The notes under the pieces are model-generated. The model made no database searches and was not told the origin of the DNA. It was given only the letters and a program-made list of their open reading frames with translations. DNA of 35,264 bases from Candidatus Wolfebacteria bacterium (GTDB taxonomy: Bacteria; Patescibacteriota; Minisyncoccia; UBA6257; UBA9933). Location: the NCBI GenBank assembly GCA_016188075.1, contig JACPIO010000002.1, forward strand, positions 1-35,264. The letters run 5' to 3'. Positions within the stretch are counted from its first letter, which is position 1. Each line of letters opens with the position of its first letter. The translations under genes were made by a program, and so were the position numbers. Shown one piece after another: positions 9,245 through 18,339 of this stretch.

Positions 9245-9709
9245 ATGGAAACGTTTCTGCAGCGAAAAATTGAGGACGACCTAAAAGAGGCTTTAAAGAG
9301 TGGTAATTCCAAGAAGGTTTCGACCTTAAGATTGATTTCGGCCTCGATCCACAATCGGGAAATAGAAAAAAGAAGTAAAACCGGAGATCGGGTTTTGACT
9401 GACGAGGAGATTTTGGAAGTTTTAAATCGGGAAGCCAAAAAAAGAAAAGAGGCAATCGAGATCTATTTAAAAAATGGCCGCGGGGATCTGGCTCAGGGAG
9501 AAACCGAAGAGCTTGGAATGATAGAAGTCTACCTCCCTCGGCAGTTAACCGAGGAAGAGCTCGGAGAGTTTATCAGCGAGGTTATAATTTCTCTGGGAAG
9601 CAACCCAAAAGATTTTGGCCGAATAATGGGAGAAGTGATGAAGCTGGCTAAGGGCAGGGCTGACGGAAGAAGAGTAGGAGAAATGATAAAAAAAAGAATC
9701 TCTGAATGA
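9245..9709 (+). CDS. GatB/YqeY domain protein
   Basis: LQRKIEDDLKEALKSGNSKKVSTLRLISASIHNREIEK, YLPRQLTEEEL, MGEVMKLAKGRADGRRVGEMIKK. Confidence 0.92.
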   Translation: METFLQRKIEDDLKEALKSGNSKKVSTLRLISASIHNREIEKRSKTGDRVLTDEEILEVLNREAKKRKEAIEIYLKNGRGDLAQGETEELGMIEVYLPRQLTEEELGEFISEVIISLGSNPKDFGRIMGEVMKLAKGRADGRRVGEMIKKRISE

Positions 9710-10155
9710 ACAAAGTTCTGGTTTGGAGTCTAAGACCCGCTTTCAAAAGCAAGGAACAATACGTAAAGCGCGTTGCCTCTAAAATCTTGAAGGTCCTGAA
9801 AAAAGAAAAGGTTGCTCTGGAAATCAATTTGATAGACGATCGGGCCATGCGAAAAATTAACAGGCGGTATCGAGGAGTGGATAAGCCGACGAACGTATTG
9901 AGTTTTCGGGAATCTAAAGATTTCCCTCATCCTGAAAGCAAATTAAAATATTTGGGAGAAATTTACCTATCCCCGGACTATATTAAAAAAGAAGCCCGAG
10001 TTAACGGAATTACCGGTTACAAATTACTAATTACCAGCTTGCTCGTCCACGGCATTCTTCATCTTCTGGGCTACACTCATAAGAATGAGAATGATAGAAT
10101 AAAGATGGAAAACAAGGAGCGGCAGCTCCTTAAATTCCTAATGACCAATTCCTAA
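9706..10155 (+). CDS. ybeY: Endoribonuclease YbeY (rRNA maturation)
   Basis: NRRYRGVDKPTNVLSF, LGEIYLSPDYIKKEA, LLVHGILHLLGYTH (HGxLHLxGYDH-type metal motif). Confidence 0.93.
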   Translation: MNKVLVWSLRPAFKSKEQYVKRVASKILKVLKKEKVALEINLIDDRAMRKINRRYRGVDKPTNVLSFRESKDFPHPESKLKYLGEIYLSPDYIKKEARVNGITGYKLLITSLLVHGILHLLGYTHKNENDRIKMENKERQLLKFLMTNS

Positions 10156-10231
10156 TTTCCAATAAAATGCTTAATAACTAAATTTTATTAGAAAATTTAT
10201 TAGAAATTAGTAATTAGAAATTAGAAATTTC
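10141..10231. repeat. Degenerate ATTAGAAATTAG-type word repeat between ybeY and ftsA
   Basis: Repeated ttattagaaa/ttagaaattag/taattagaaattagaaattt; also supplies the last ybeY codons and stop. Confidence 0.75.
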
Positions 10232-10234
10232 TTA

Positions 10235-11458
10235 ATGTACATTACTTCTCTTGATATCGGCACATCAGAAATACGCGCTCTCGTGGCCGAGACACAAAAA
10301 GACCGTCGATTGTCATTAGCCGGTCTTTTTAAAAGTAAAGCCGAGGGTTTGCGCAAGGGCGAAATTGTAAGCATTGATGATGCTTCGAGAGTTCTCGCTC
10401 TTCTTTTCGATGACATAAAAAAGATTCATAAAACCGCTTTAAAAAATATTTTTTTGGGCGTGGGCGGCAGTAATATAAAAATGGAAAGTTCTCGGGGCAT
10501 CGCGGCGGTTTCCCGATCGGACAACGAAATCTATCAGGATGACGTTCAAAGAGTGATTAAAGCCTCGCAGGCAATCAGCCTTGGCCCTAATCGGATGATT
10601 CTTCATACTTTAACAAGGGAGTTCATCGTGGATGGCACCTCTGGCATTGTTGATCCATTGGGGATGGTGGGAAACCGATTGGAGGTCCAAAGCTTAATCA
10701 TTCATAGTTTTAAGTCCAGCGTTAACTCTCTAATAAAATGCGTTGAAGCCGTGGGCGGCGAGGTGGCTGGTTTAATTTTTAATCCCTTGGCGGCCAGCCG
10801 GGCAGTTTTAAGCAAAATTCAAAAAGACTTGGGAGTAGTCGTGATTGATATTGGCGCCGGAACAACCGGGGTTTGCGTCTATGAAGAAAATAATCTGCTT
10901 CAGGTTATGGTTTTGCCGATGGGCGCGACCAATATCACCAATGACCTGGCTATTGGATTAAGGTGCGGCGTGGGAAGCGCTGAAACCATCAAGTTGTCTT
11001 TTGGGTTTGCTCTGCCTAAGGAAGTGGGGACGAGAGAGCGGTTGGAGCTTCAGGAAATCGATCCGAATTTGAAATCGAACGTGACTCGGCGTTTTATCTC
11101 CGAAATTATCGAGGTTCGGCTTGCGGAAATTTTCGAGTTGGTGAATAATGAGCTTAAATTAATGGGCAGGAATAGTCGCCTGCCGGCAGGAGTGGTTGTA
11201 ACCGGCGGCGGGGCGAAAATGCCTGGCATAGTCGATTTAGCCAAGGAGGAGTTGAAATTACCGGCGCAGATCGGCATTCCGGTCTTGGACAATCTGGAAG
11301 TAAATGACCCCGAGGTTCGCCTTGAGCTGGAGGATCCTCGATTTTCCGTTGCCTTGGGGCTGCTTCTCTGGGGGGGTGATGAATCTTTTAAGGGAAAGTG
11401 GTCAAGCTCAAAGAAGGGCGGGTGGGCTGGAAAATTTTTTAAACATTTTTTGCCCTAG
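10235..11458 (+). CDS. ftsA: Cell division protein FtsA
   Basis: SLDIGTSEIRALVAE, VVIDIGAGTTGVCVYEE, VVVTGGGAKMPGIVDLAKE; immediately upstream of ftsZ. Confidence 0.93.
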   Translation: MYITSLDIGTSEIRALVAETQKDRRLSLAGLFKSKAEGLRKGEIVSIDDASRVLALLFDDIKKIHKTALKNIFLGVGGSNIKMESSRGIAAVSRSDNEIYQDDVQRVIKASQAISLGPNRMILHTLTREFIVDGTSGIVDPLGMVGNRLEVQSLIIHSFKSSVNSLIKCVEAVGGEVAGLIFNPLAASRAVLSKIQKDLGVVVIDIGAGTTGVCVYEENNLLQVMVLPMGATNITNDLAIGLRCGVGSAETIKLSFGFALPKEVGTRERLELQEIDPNLKSNVTRRFISEIIEVRLAEIFELVNNELKLMGRNSRLPAGVVVTGGGAKMPGIVDLAKEELKLPAQIGIPVLDNLEVNDPEVRLELEDPRFSVALGLLLWGGDESFKGKWSSSKKGGWAGKFFKHFLP

Positions 11459-11464
11459 AAATTA

Positions 11465-12685
11465 ATGGCAAAATTACCCAAGAATAAAATTAATTCAGAA
11501 TATAATCTGGCCAAGATTCGGGTTGTGGGCGTTGGCGGCGCGGGTTGCAACGCCGTTTCTCGGATGACTGACGGATTTCCTCGCGGAGTGGATCTCGTAG
11601 CCGTAAATACCGATCTTCAGGACTTAACGCATGCTAACGCTAAAAGAAAGATTCAAATTGGAAAGAACGCAACCAAGGGTTTGGGCAGCGGAATGAATCC
11701 GGATTTGGGAAGGCAGGCGGCGGAAGAAAGCCGTTCCGAGATCGCCGACGTTCTTCAGGGTTCTGACTTAATTTTTATTACCGCTGGTTTCGGCGGCGGA
11801 ACCGGCACCGGCGCTTCTCCGGTCATAGCCGAGATCGCCAAAGACTTGGGAATTTTGACCATCGCCGTAGTCACCAAACCTTTTAGCTTCGAAGGATCGA
11901 AAAGAACGCAGATTGCCGAAGAAGGATTGATTAAAATTCGGGATCGCGTCGACACCCTAATCAGTATTCCCAACGATCGGATATTTTCTTTGGTTGATAA
12001 AGACACTCCGCTCCTCCGCGCTTTTGAGGAGATTGACGAGGTTTTAAAAAACTCCGTTTTGGGGATTACCGAAGTGATTACTACCCCCGGGACCATAAAT
12101 ATTGATTTTGCCGACGTAAAAACGATTATTCAGGACGGCGGATCAGCCATCATTGGCGTTGGAGTGGGAAGCGGCCCTGATCGGTCGGTCGCCGCGGCCA
12201 ATATGGCCATCCATTCGCCTCTTCTCGAAACTTCCATTGACGGGGCTAAAGGCGTTCTTTTCAGCATCGCTGGTCATAAAGACTTAAAAATGAGCGAGGT
12301 TAATGAAATTGCCAAGTTGATTGGAGAGAGCGTGGATCCGTCGGCGAAAATAATCTTCGGCAGCCACCACGATCGCAAGCTTAAAAAAGGCCAGATTAAA
12401 GTTACCTTAGTCGCCACGGGTTTTAACGGTCATATTACCCGGAACAATGTGCTTTTTTCAGCTTTGCCGCTTGCCGCGCCGTCCAAAAAAGAAGAAGGAG
12501 CTTTTAATCCTTCTCGAAGTTTGAGGGATCTAGGTGAATCAGAATTAAAAGAAAAAGAAGATGAAAGTAAGCCTCTTTTTGATAAAGCCTTTGATTCTAA
12601 CCTTGATACCGGCGAAGGAGATAAAAAAGAAGAGGTTTGGGACATACCGGCTTTTCTTCGGAAGAAGAAGCGCAAACGCCGCTAG
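11465..12685 (+). CDS. ftsZ: Cell division protein FtsZ
   Basis: IRVVGVGGAGCNAVSRM, FITAGFGGGTGTGASPVIAEIAK tubulin signature; C-terminal WDIPAFLRKKKRKRR. Confidence 0.98.
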   Translation: MAKLPKNKINSEYNLAKIRVVGVGGAGCNAVSRMTDGFPRGVDLVAVNTDLQDLTHANAKRKIQIGKNATKGLGSGMNPDLGRQAAEESRSEIADVLQGSDLIFITAGFGGGTGTGASPVIAEIAKDLGILTIAVVTKPFSFEGSKRTQIAEEGLIKIRDRVDTLISIPNDRIFSLVDKDTPLLRAFEEIDEVLKNSVLGITEVITTPGTINIDFADVKTIIQDGGSAIIGVGVGSGPDRSVAAANMAIHSPLLETSIDGAKGVLFSIAGHKDLKMSEVNEIAKLIGESVDPSAKIIFGSHHDRKLKKGQIKVTLVATGFNGHITRNNVLFSALPLAAPSKKEEGAFNPSRSLRDLGESELKEKEDESKPLFDKAFDSNLDTGEGDKKEEVWDIPAFLRKKKRKRR

Positions 12686-12813
12686 GTTGCGGGAATTTTT
12701 ATTGACAACCCCGTTCTTATTCAGTTTAGTTGTCCACAAGGCCGGGTTGAAAATTAGTTTCGTCGCAGTTAAGATTCTATCGTCAATCGGTTTTTTAAAA
12801 TTTATTTTTAACC

Positions 12814-15087
12814 ATGGAGGGGCAAACAATTTTAGGAACAGAAATTTTTAAATTAGTCAAGAAGCGCGACGGGCGGCTCGCGGCTTTTGAACAAGATCGC
12901 GTTACCCGAGCGATTTTGAAAGCAATGATGGCCGTGGGCGAGGGATCGCCGGAAGACGCCAAAAGGGTTTCCGATTTCGTAATTAAAGAATTAAAAAAGA
13001 AGTACTTACCGGGCTATATTTTAGGAATTGAAGAGATTCAGGATATGGTGGAAACTTCTTTGGTTACCCTTGATTACGCCAAAACCGTCAAGGCCTACAT
13101 CCTTTATCGGCAGAAGCGCGCCGAAATTCGCGGACAAACGCGAACCATTCCCGAGAAAGTAAAAAATTTTGTTCTCGAAAGTAAAAAATATTTTAAGAAT
13201 CCGCTTTCGGAATTTATATACTACAGAAGTTATTCGCGCTGGATTGAGTCGGAAAGCCGGAGAGAGACTTGGGTGGAAACAGTCAACCGCTACATCTCTT
13301 TTATGCGGGAGAACCTCGGCGACAAACTGACGGACGCCGAGTATGACGAATTGCGGCAGGCGATCTTGGAACAGAGAATCGTTCCTTCGATGCGGCTCAT
13401 GTGGTCAGCGGGCGAAGCTTGCCGGAAAAATAATACCACGGCCTACAACTGTTCGTTTATCGCACCGACCAAACTGGAAGATTTCGCCGAGATAATGTTT
13501 TTGGCGATGTGCGGTTCGGGCGTGGGATTTTCAGTTGAACAAAACAATGTTCAAAAGCTGCCTCAAATAAAAAAGCAGACCGGAGAGGTCTTGCCGGCTT
13601 ATGTCATTGAGGACAGCAAGGAAGGCTGGGGCGATGCTTTGACGTTTGGTTTTAAAACCTGGTTTGAAGGAAAAGACGTTAATTTTGATTTTTCGAAATT
13701 AAGACCAGCCGGAGCCAGACTCCGAACAATGGGGGGAAAGAGTTCCGGGCCCGGCCCCTTAAAAGAACTTCTTGAATTTTCCCGAAGAAAAATTTTAGCT
13801 CGTCAGGGCCGGCGTCTGAATCCGATTGATGTTCACGATATAATTTGTAAGACCGGAGAAGTCGTGCATATGGGCGGCGTCCGCCGGACCGCTTTGATTT
13901 CGCTTTCTGACTTGGACGATACCGAAATGCGCATGGCTAAGGTTGGTCAATTTTATCTGACGGAGCCGCAGCGCAGCATGGCCAATAACTCGGCCGTCTA
14001 TAATGAAAAGCCCGGAGCCGCGGAATTTTTGGATGAGTGGTTGGCTTTGGCCAAGAGCGGTTCGGGCGAGCGGGGAATTTTTAACCGCGGCGGCCTCAAA
14101 AAACAAATGCCGTCTCGGAGGTGGCCGGTTTTTGGATCGGATGCCTCTATGAGCGGTACGAATCCATGCGGCGAAATAATTCTCAAATCCAAGCAATTCT
14201 GCAATTTAACCGAGGTTATTGCTCGACTGGAAGATACCGAAGAAACCCTGGTGGATAAGGCGCGACTCGCGGCCATTTTGGGCACTTATCAGTCGATGCT
14301 TACGAATTTTCCCTATCTTTCTCCTCAATGGAAGGAAAATTGCGACGCCGAGCGTCTTTTGGGCGTTTCCATCACTGGCCAGTGGGATTCGCCGGCAGTG
14401 CGTAATTCCGAAACCTTAAGCAAGATGAAACAAAAAGCCCTTGAAACAAATAAAATTTACGCCGAACGATTTGGCATTAATGCGTCGACGGCGGTTACTT
14501 GCGTGAAGCCGTCCGGCACTGTTTCTCAATTGGTGGATGCGGCCTCGGGTATGCATCCGCGTCACAGCCGTTACTATATAAGACGAGTGCGGATTTCCGC
14601 GAGCGACGGGTTATTTCAAATGCTTAAGGATCAAAAAATTCCTTATCACGCGGAAGTCGGTCAGAGTTTGGATTCAGCCACCACCTATGTGTTGGAATTT
14701 CCGGTTAAGGCGCCTGACGGGGGAGTTTTTAAAAATGATTTGACTGCCGTGGAACAACTTGAACACTGGAAGATGGTCAAGGAGAATTTCACGGAACACA
14801 ATCCGTCGGTGACGATTTCCGTGGGCGAGGGCGAATGGATCGGGGTGGCTAACTGGCTTTACGAGAGTTGGGATATATTGGGAGGCCTTTCTTTCCTTCC
14901 GCGGGAAGATAAAAATCACGTTTACGCTCTGGCTCCCTATGAAGAGATTACGGAAGAAAAATATCGGGAAATTATGGAGAGTTTTCCGGATCTCGATTTC
15001 TCTCAAATAATAATTTACGAAAAAAACGACGAAACCCAGGGTTCGAAGGAGCTGGCTTGCGTTGGATCTGTTTGTGAGGTACAATAG
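12814..15087 (+). CDS. nrdJ: Adenosylcobalamin-dependent (class II) ribonucleoside-triphosphate reductase with N-terminal ATP-cone
   Basis: ATP-cone-like LVKKRDGRLAAFEQDRVTRAI; NCSFIAPTKLEDFAEIMFLAMCGSGVGFSVE; NPCGEIILKSKQFCNLTEV; SGTVSQLVDAASGMHPRHSRYYIRRVR; C-terminal ACVGSVCEVQ Cys pair. Confidence 0.88.
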   Translation: MEGQTILGTEIFKLVKKRDGRLAAFEQDRVTRAILKAMMAVGEGSPEDAKRVSDFVIKELKKKYLPGYILGIEEIQDMVETSLVTLDYAKTVKAYILYRQKRAEIRGQTRTIPEKVKNFVLESKKYFKNPLSEFIYYRSYSRWIESESRRETWVETVNRYISFMRENLGDKLTDAEYDELRQAILEQRIVPSMRLMWSAGEACRKNNTTAYNCSFIAPTKLEDFAEIMFLAMCGSGVGFSVEQNNVQKLPQIKKQTGEVLPAYVIEDSKEGWGDALTFGFKTWFEGKDVNFDFSKLRPAGARLRTMGGKSSGPGPLKELLEFSRRKILARQGRRLNPIDVHDIICKTGEVVHMGGVRRTALISLSDLDDTEMRMAKVGQFYLTEPQRSMANNSAVYNEKPGAAEFLDEWLALAKSGSGERGIFNRGGLKKQMPSRRWPVFGSDASMSGTNPCGEIILKSKQFCNLTEVIARLEDTEETLVDKARLAAILGTYQSMLTNFPYLSPQWKENCDAERLLGVSITGQWDSPAVRNSETLSKMKQKALETNKIYAERFGINASTAVTCVKPSGTVSQLVDAASGMHPRHSRYYIRRVRISASDGLFQMLKDQKIPYHAEVGQSLDSATTYVLEFPVKAPDGGVFKNDLTAVEQLEHWKMVKENFTEHNPSVTISVGEGEWIGVANWLYESWDILGGLSFLPREDKNHVYALAPYEEITEEKYREIMESFPDLDFSQIIIYEKNDETQGSKELACVGSVCEVQ

Positions 15088-15095
15088 GAGTAATC

Positions 15096-16337
15096 GTGCC
15101 TAAGCGGAACTTATTTCTTTTGCTTTTTATTATTATTTTGACCGCCGGGAGCGGCCTTTTTGTCTACCCCCGCTCGATATTTCGATATGTCGATCTATCG
15201 CGTTTTTTACCTTGGCGCTTGGGGCTTGATTTGGTGGGGGGATCGCATTTGGTTTACGACGTCGATCTCTCTAATGTTTCCGATGGGCAGTCGGTTTTAA
15301 ACGGCCTCCGCGATATTATGGAAAAAAGAGTAAATCTTTTCGGCGTGTCCGAACCGAATGTCGTTTCTAGCCGCTCCGGAGGAAAAAGTTATATCATTGT
15401 TGAGCTGGCTGGAATTAAAAATCCGGCGGAGGCCATCGCGCAAATCGGGCGGACGGCTCTTTTGGAGTTTCGCGAAGTCATCTCGAGCGGAGACGAAAAA
15501 GAACCCAAAATTGAATTCACGCCGACGCCCCTCGGCGGCCGATACCTGACGTCAGCCCGCCTGACCGCCGATTCCTTGGGTCAGCCGCAGGTGGCTTTAA
15601 ATTTTAATTCCGAAGGCGCGAAAATTTTTGAAGAGTTGACCGGAAAGAACGTCGGAAAACCTTTGGCGATTTTTATTGACAGCGAGCTTATTTCTTCTCC
15701 GCGGGTTAATGAGAAAATTGCCGGAGGCAGCGCGGTTATCACCGGAGTGAAAAGAGAAGAAGCGAAAGCCTTGGTCAATCTTTTGAACGCCGGCGCCCTG
15801 CCGGCGCCGGTTACCCTAATTAGTCAGTCCACGATCGGCGCGAGTCTCGGAGCGGAATTTTTGAAAAAAGCGATTTGGGCGGGTTTTTGGGGAACGCTCG
15901 CGGTGATTTTGTTTATTTCCGTTTACTATCGCGGTCTGGGTATCTTGGCTTCTTTGGCCCTGCTTATTTACATCATTCTTACCTTGGGAGTTTTTAAACT
16001 TTTGGCGATCACGATGAGTTTGGCGGGCATTGCCGGGTTTATTTTATCGATTGGTATGGCGGTGGACGCCAATATTTTAATTTTCGAGCGGACCAAGGAA
16101 GAAATTAAAAGGGGTTTAACCAGGGTGGGCGCCATCGAAGAGGGATTTCGGCGCGCCTGGCCCCCTATTCGAGACTCCAATATCTCTACGATTCTTACTT
16201 CGATTATCCTTTATTTTTTCACCACCAGCTTTGTTCAGGGATTTGCCCTAACGCTTTTAATCGGAGTTTTGGTTTCGATGTTCTCCGCCATCACCGTCAC
16301 CCGAATTATTTTAAGGGTTTTCATAAAATCAGCATGA
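15096..16337 (+). CDS. secD: Protein translocase subunit SecD
   Basis: LGLDLVGGSHLVYDVDL, IAQIGRTALLEFRE, AVITG, GAGILIF-type region GMAVDANILIFERTKEEIKRG. Confidence 0.96.
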   Translation: MPKRNLFLLLFIIILTAGSGLFVYPRSIFRYVDLSRFLPWRLGLDLVGGSHLVYDVDLSNVSDGQSVLNGLRDIMEKRVNLFGVSEPNVVSSRSGGKSYIIVELAGIKNPAEAIAQIGRTALLEFREVISSGDEKEPKIEFTPTPLGGRYLTSARLTADSLGQPQVALNFNSEGAKIFEELTGKNVGKPLAIFIDSELISSPRVNEKIAGGSAVITGVKREEAKALVNLLNAGALPAPVTLISQSTIGASLGAEFLKKAIWAGFWGTLAVILFISVYYRGLGILASLALLIYIILTLGVFKLLAITMSLAGIAGFILSIGMAVDANILIFERTKEEIKRGLTRVGAIEEGFRRAWPPIRDSNISTILTSIILYFFTTSFVQGFALTLLIGVLVSMFSAITVTRIILRVFIKSA

Positions 16338-17287
16338 ACATCATTCGTTATCGTCATTTCTTCCTGTTTTTTTCCGGAGCGCTTGTCGCGTTGAGCGTTT
16401 TAGCTTTAATTTTCTGGCGGCTGACGCTGGGCATTGATTTTTTGGGCGGTACGCTTTGGGAGGTGGGACTAAGGACGGACCCCGAAGCAGAGCAAGCTCG
16501 CTACGGGGCAGGCGGTGAGCGGCTAACGGCTGTCGAACTAAAAGATTTTTTTGAAAAAAATTTGGGATTGAAAGACGTTTCGGTTTCACCTTCGGAGAAT
16601 CAGAGGTTTTTAATTCGGCTGCCGCACCTCGGCGAAGTAGAGCATCAAAGCCATTTAGGCCAGCTGAAATTTAAATATCCAGATCTCGAGGAAGTTCGCT
16701 TCGACGCCATCGGCCCGGCCATCGGAAAAGAATTGAGGCAAAAAGCCGTCTGGGCGATTATTTTGGTTTTATTCGGCATTTCTTTTTACGTCACCCTCGC
16801 TTTTCGCAAAGTTTCCCGTCCGATTAAATCTTGGAAATACGGAATGATTACGCTCGCGACTTTATTCCATGACGTTATGATTCCCGTGGGGCTTTTTTCC
16901 GTTTTGGGTCGTTTTGGGGGCGTGTCAGCCGATATAAATTTTGTGGTGGCGGTTTTGGTCGTTATGGGTTTCTCGGTTCACGATACGATTGTTGTTTTTG
17001 ACCGGATTCGGGAAAACCTTTTGAGTGTTCGACAGAATTTAAATTTCGCGGGACTCTCCGAGATAATCGGCGGGAGCGTAAGTCAGACCGCGACTCGATC
17101 CGTGAACACCTCGCTCACTCTTATCTTGGTTCTTTTGGCGCTCTTGTTTTTTGGGCCGTCGTCTCTTTGGTATTTTATTTTGACGATTTTGGTTGGCGTC
17201 ACTTTCGGCACCTATTCTTCGATTTGCGTTGCCAGCCCGCTTTTGCTCCTTATAAGCGGCACAAAGAAATCATCGCATGCGCTTTAG
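16334..17287 (+). CDS. secF: Protein translocase subunit SecF
   Basis: LGIDFLGGTLWEV, VVMGFSVHDTIVVFDRIRENL, SVSQTATRSVNTSLTLILVLLALLFFG; ATGA overlap with secD. Confidence 0.96.
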   Translation: MNIIRYRHFFLFFSGALVALSVLALIFWRLTLGIDFLGGTLWEVGLRTDPEAEQARYGAGGERLTAVELKDFFEKNLGLKDVSVSPSENQRFLIRLPHLGEVEHQSHLGQLKFKYPDLEEVRFDAIGPAIGKELRQKAVWAIILVLFGISFYVTLAFRKVSRPIKSWKYGMITLATLFHDVMIPVGLFSVLGRFGGVSADINFVVAVLVVMGFSVHDTIVVFDRIRENLLSVRQNLNFAGLSEIIGGSVSQTATRSVNTSLTLILVLLALLFFGPSSLWYFILTILVGVTFGTYSSICVASPLLLLISGTKKSSHAL

Positions 17288-17300
17288 TTAACTAAAGCGC
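17279..17300. repeat. Perfect loopless palindrome at the secF stop codon
   Basis: GCGCTTTAGTTAACTAAAGCGC equals its own reverse complement. Confidence 0.95.
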
Positions 17301-17367
17301 GTTTAGTTTCGCCTAAAATAGCTTTTCAGAAGTTAATTTCAGAAGTTAAGTTGCGCTTACTTTGTGC

Positions 17368-17385
17368 GCTACGTTTAAACGTAGC
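17368..17385. repeat. Perfect palindrome GCTACGTTTAAACGTAGC (copy 1)
   Basis: 18-nt self-complementary sequence; repeated at 17491-17514. Confidence 0.95.
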
Positions 17386-17490
17386 AGGCAGAATCGGTTG
17401 GTTTGTCATTAAAGCCGACTCCTAAGAAAAAGAGTTTTGATGGTTTTTGTTCCCCTGGGTTTTTCGTCTGTCTGTTGACATTCCTCCCTG

Positions 17491-17514
17491 GCTGCTACGT
17501 TTAAACGTAGCAGC
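17491..17514. repeat. Perfect palindrome GCTGCTACGTTTAAACGTAGCAGC (copy 2, extended)
   Basis: 24-nt self-complementary sequence containing copy 1. Confidence 0.95.
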
Positions 17515-17603
17515 GAGTTGGGGGAATACAAAGTTAATGTAAGATTGGCACAAGATTAAAGAAGCGGGAAAAAGGGGAATAAACAATGTGGGGGTGTGGG
17601 GGA

Positions 17604-17632
17604 TTGACAGAAGATAGGTAACATTGTATTAT
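17604..17632 (+). promoter_or_regulatory. Strong sigma70-type promoter for the small-ORF transcription unit
   Basis: TTGACA (17604-17609) - 17 nt - TATTAT (17627-17632). Confidence 0.75.
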
Positions 17633-17717
17633 TGAGCCAGTACCTAAGACGCGAGGGAGTAAGGCAGGGGCATGGTGCCTCTGTCGAGCTTCTTTGCAAG
17701 TACGGAGGGAGGTTGTT

Positions 17718-18209
17718 ATGGATAGCGTCGGGACCGTTGCGGTGTTGTTGATGATGTTGGTAATGATAGTTATGGGTGGATTATTTTTATTGGGATTAAG
17801 AAAGGACTTACGGTCGTTACAGGGGGGAATAGAGACTCTGCTCGCTGGTCAGCCGGTAATCGGACAGAGTCTAGTCGCGATCACCGAGTCGGTTCGATCT
17901 TTGGTGGAGAGCCAGAGGCTGTCGTCCGTGCTTTCTCTGTCGCCGGCGTCCTTGAAGATCGATCCCGCGATCTTCAAGGCGAACAAGGAACAGCTTAGGA
18001 CTCGACTTCTTCGGGTTTTAAGCGAAGAAAAGAGAGATTCTATCCCCGCCCCTACCTGGGCATACTGCGTTCTCGAACATTCGGGGTGGGGGAAGTTCGT
18101 AGACGGAAAAACGTTTTTGGCGGCTCAGGCCGCCTTGACACGGCTCCTAGCCAATGGCGATCTCGAGGGGGCCAAGGCCCTGCTCGGGGAACTCGTGGAT
18201 AAGCTGTAG
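17718..18209 (+). CDS. Uncharacterised small protein with one N-terminal transmembrane helix
   Basis: ATG preceded by AGGGAGG; MDSVGTVAVLLMMLVMIVMGGLFLLGLRKD TM segment; framed by promoter and terminator. Confidence 0.7.
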   Translation: MDSVGTVAVLLMMLVMIVMGGLFLLGLRKDLRSLQGGIETLLAGQPVIGQSLVAITESVRSLVESQRLSSVLSLSPASLKIDPAIFKANKEQLRTRLLRVLSEEKRDSIPAPTWAYCVLEHSGWGKFVDGKTFLAAQAALTRLLANGDLEGAKALLGELVDKL

Positions 18210-18219
18210 TTCTTCTCGC

Positions 18220-18255
18220 GCCCGCCCCGCGTGCAATTCTTGCCGCGGGGCGGGC
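18220..18255 (+). terminator. GC-rich hairpin terminator candidate
   Basis: GCCCGCCCCGC - 14-nt loop - GCGGGGCGGGC, perfect 11-bp stem 10 nt after the stop codon, followed by AAACTATTTTT. Confidence 0.65.
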
Positions 18256-18339
18256 AAACTATTTTTGACAGATTTGTAAAATTTTGATAGGTTTATTCGT
18301 GGCATTCGTATACATTCGTAGATTCGCATTATATTTTGC

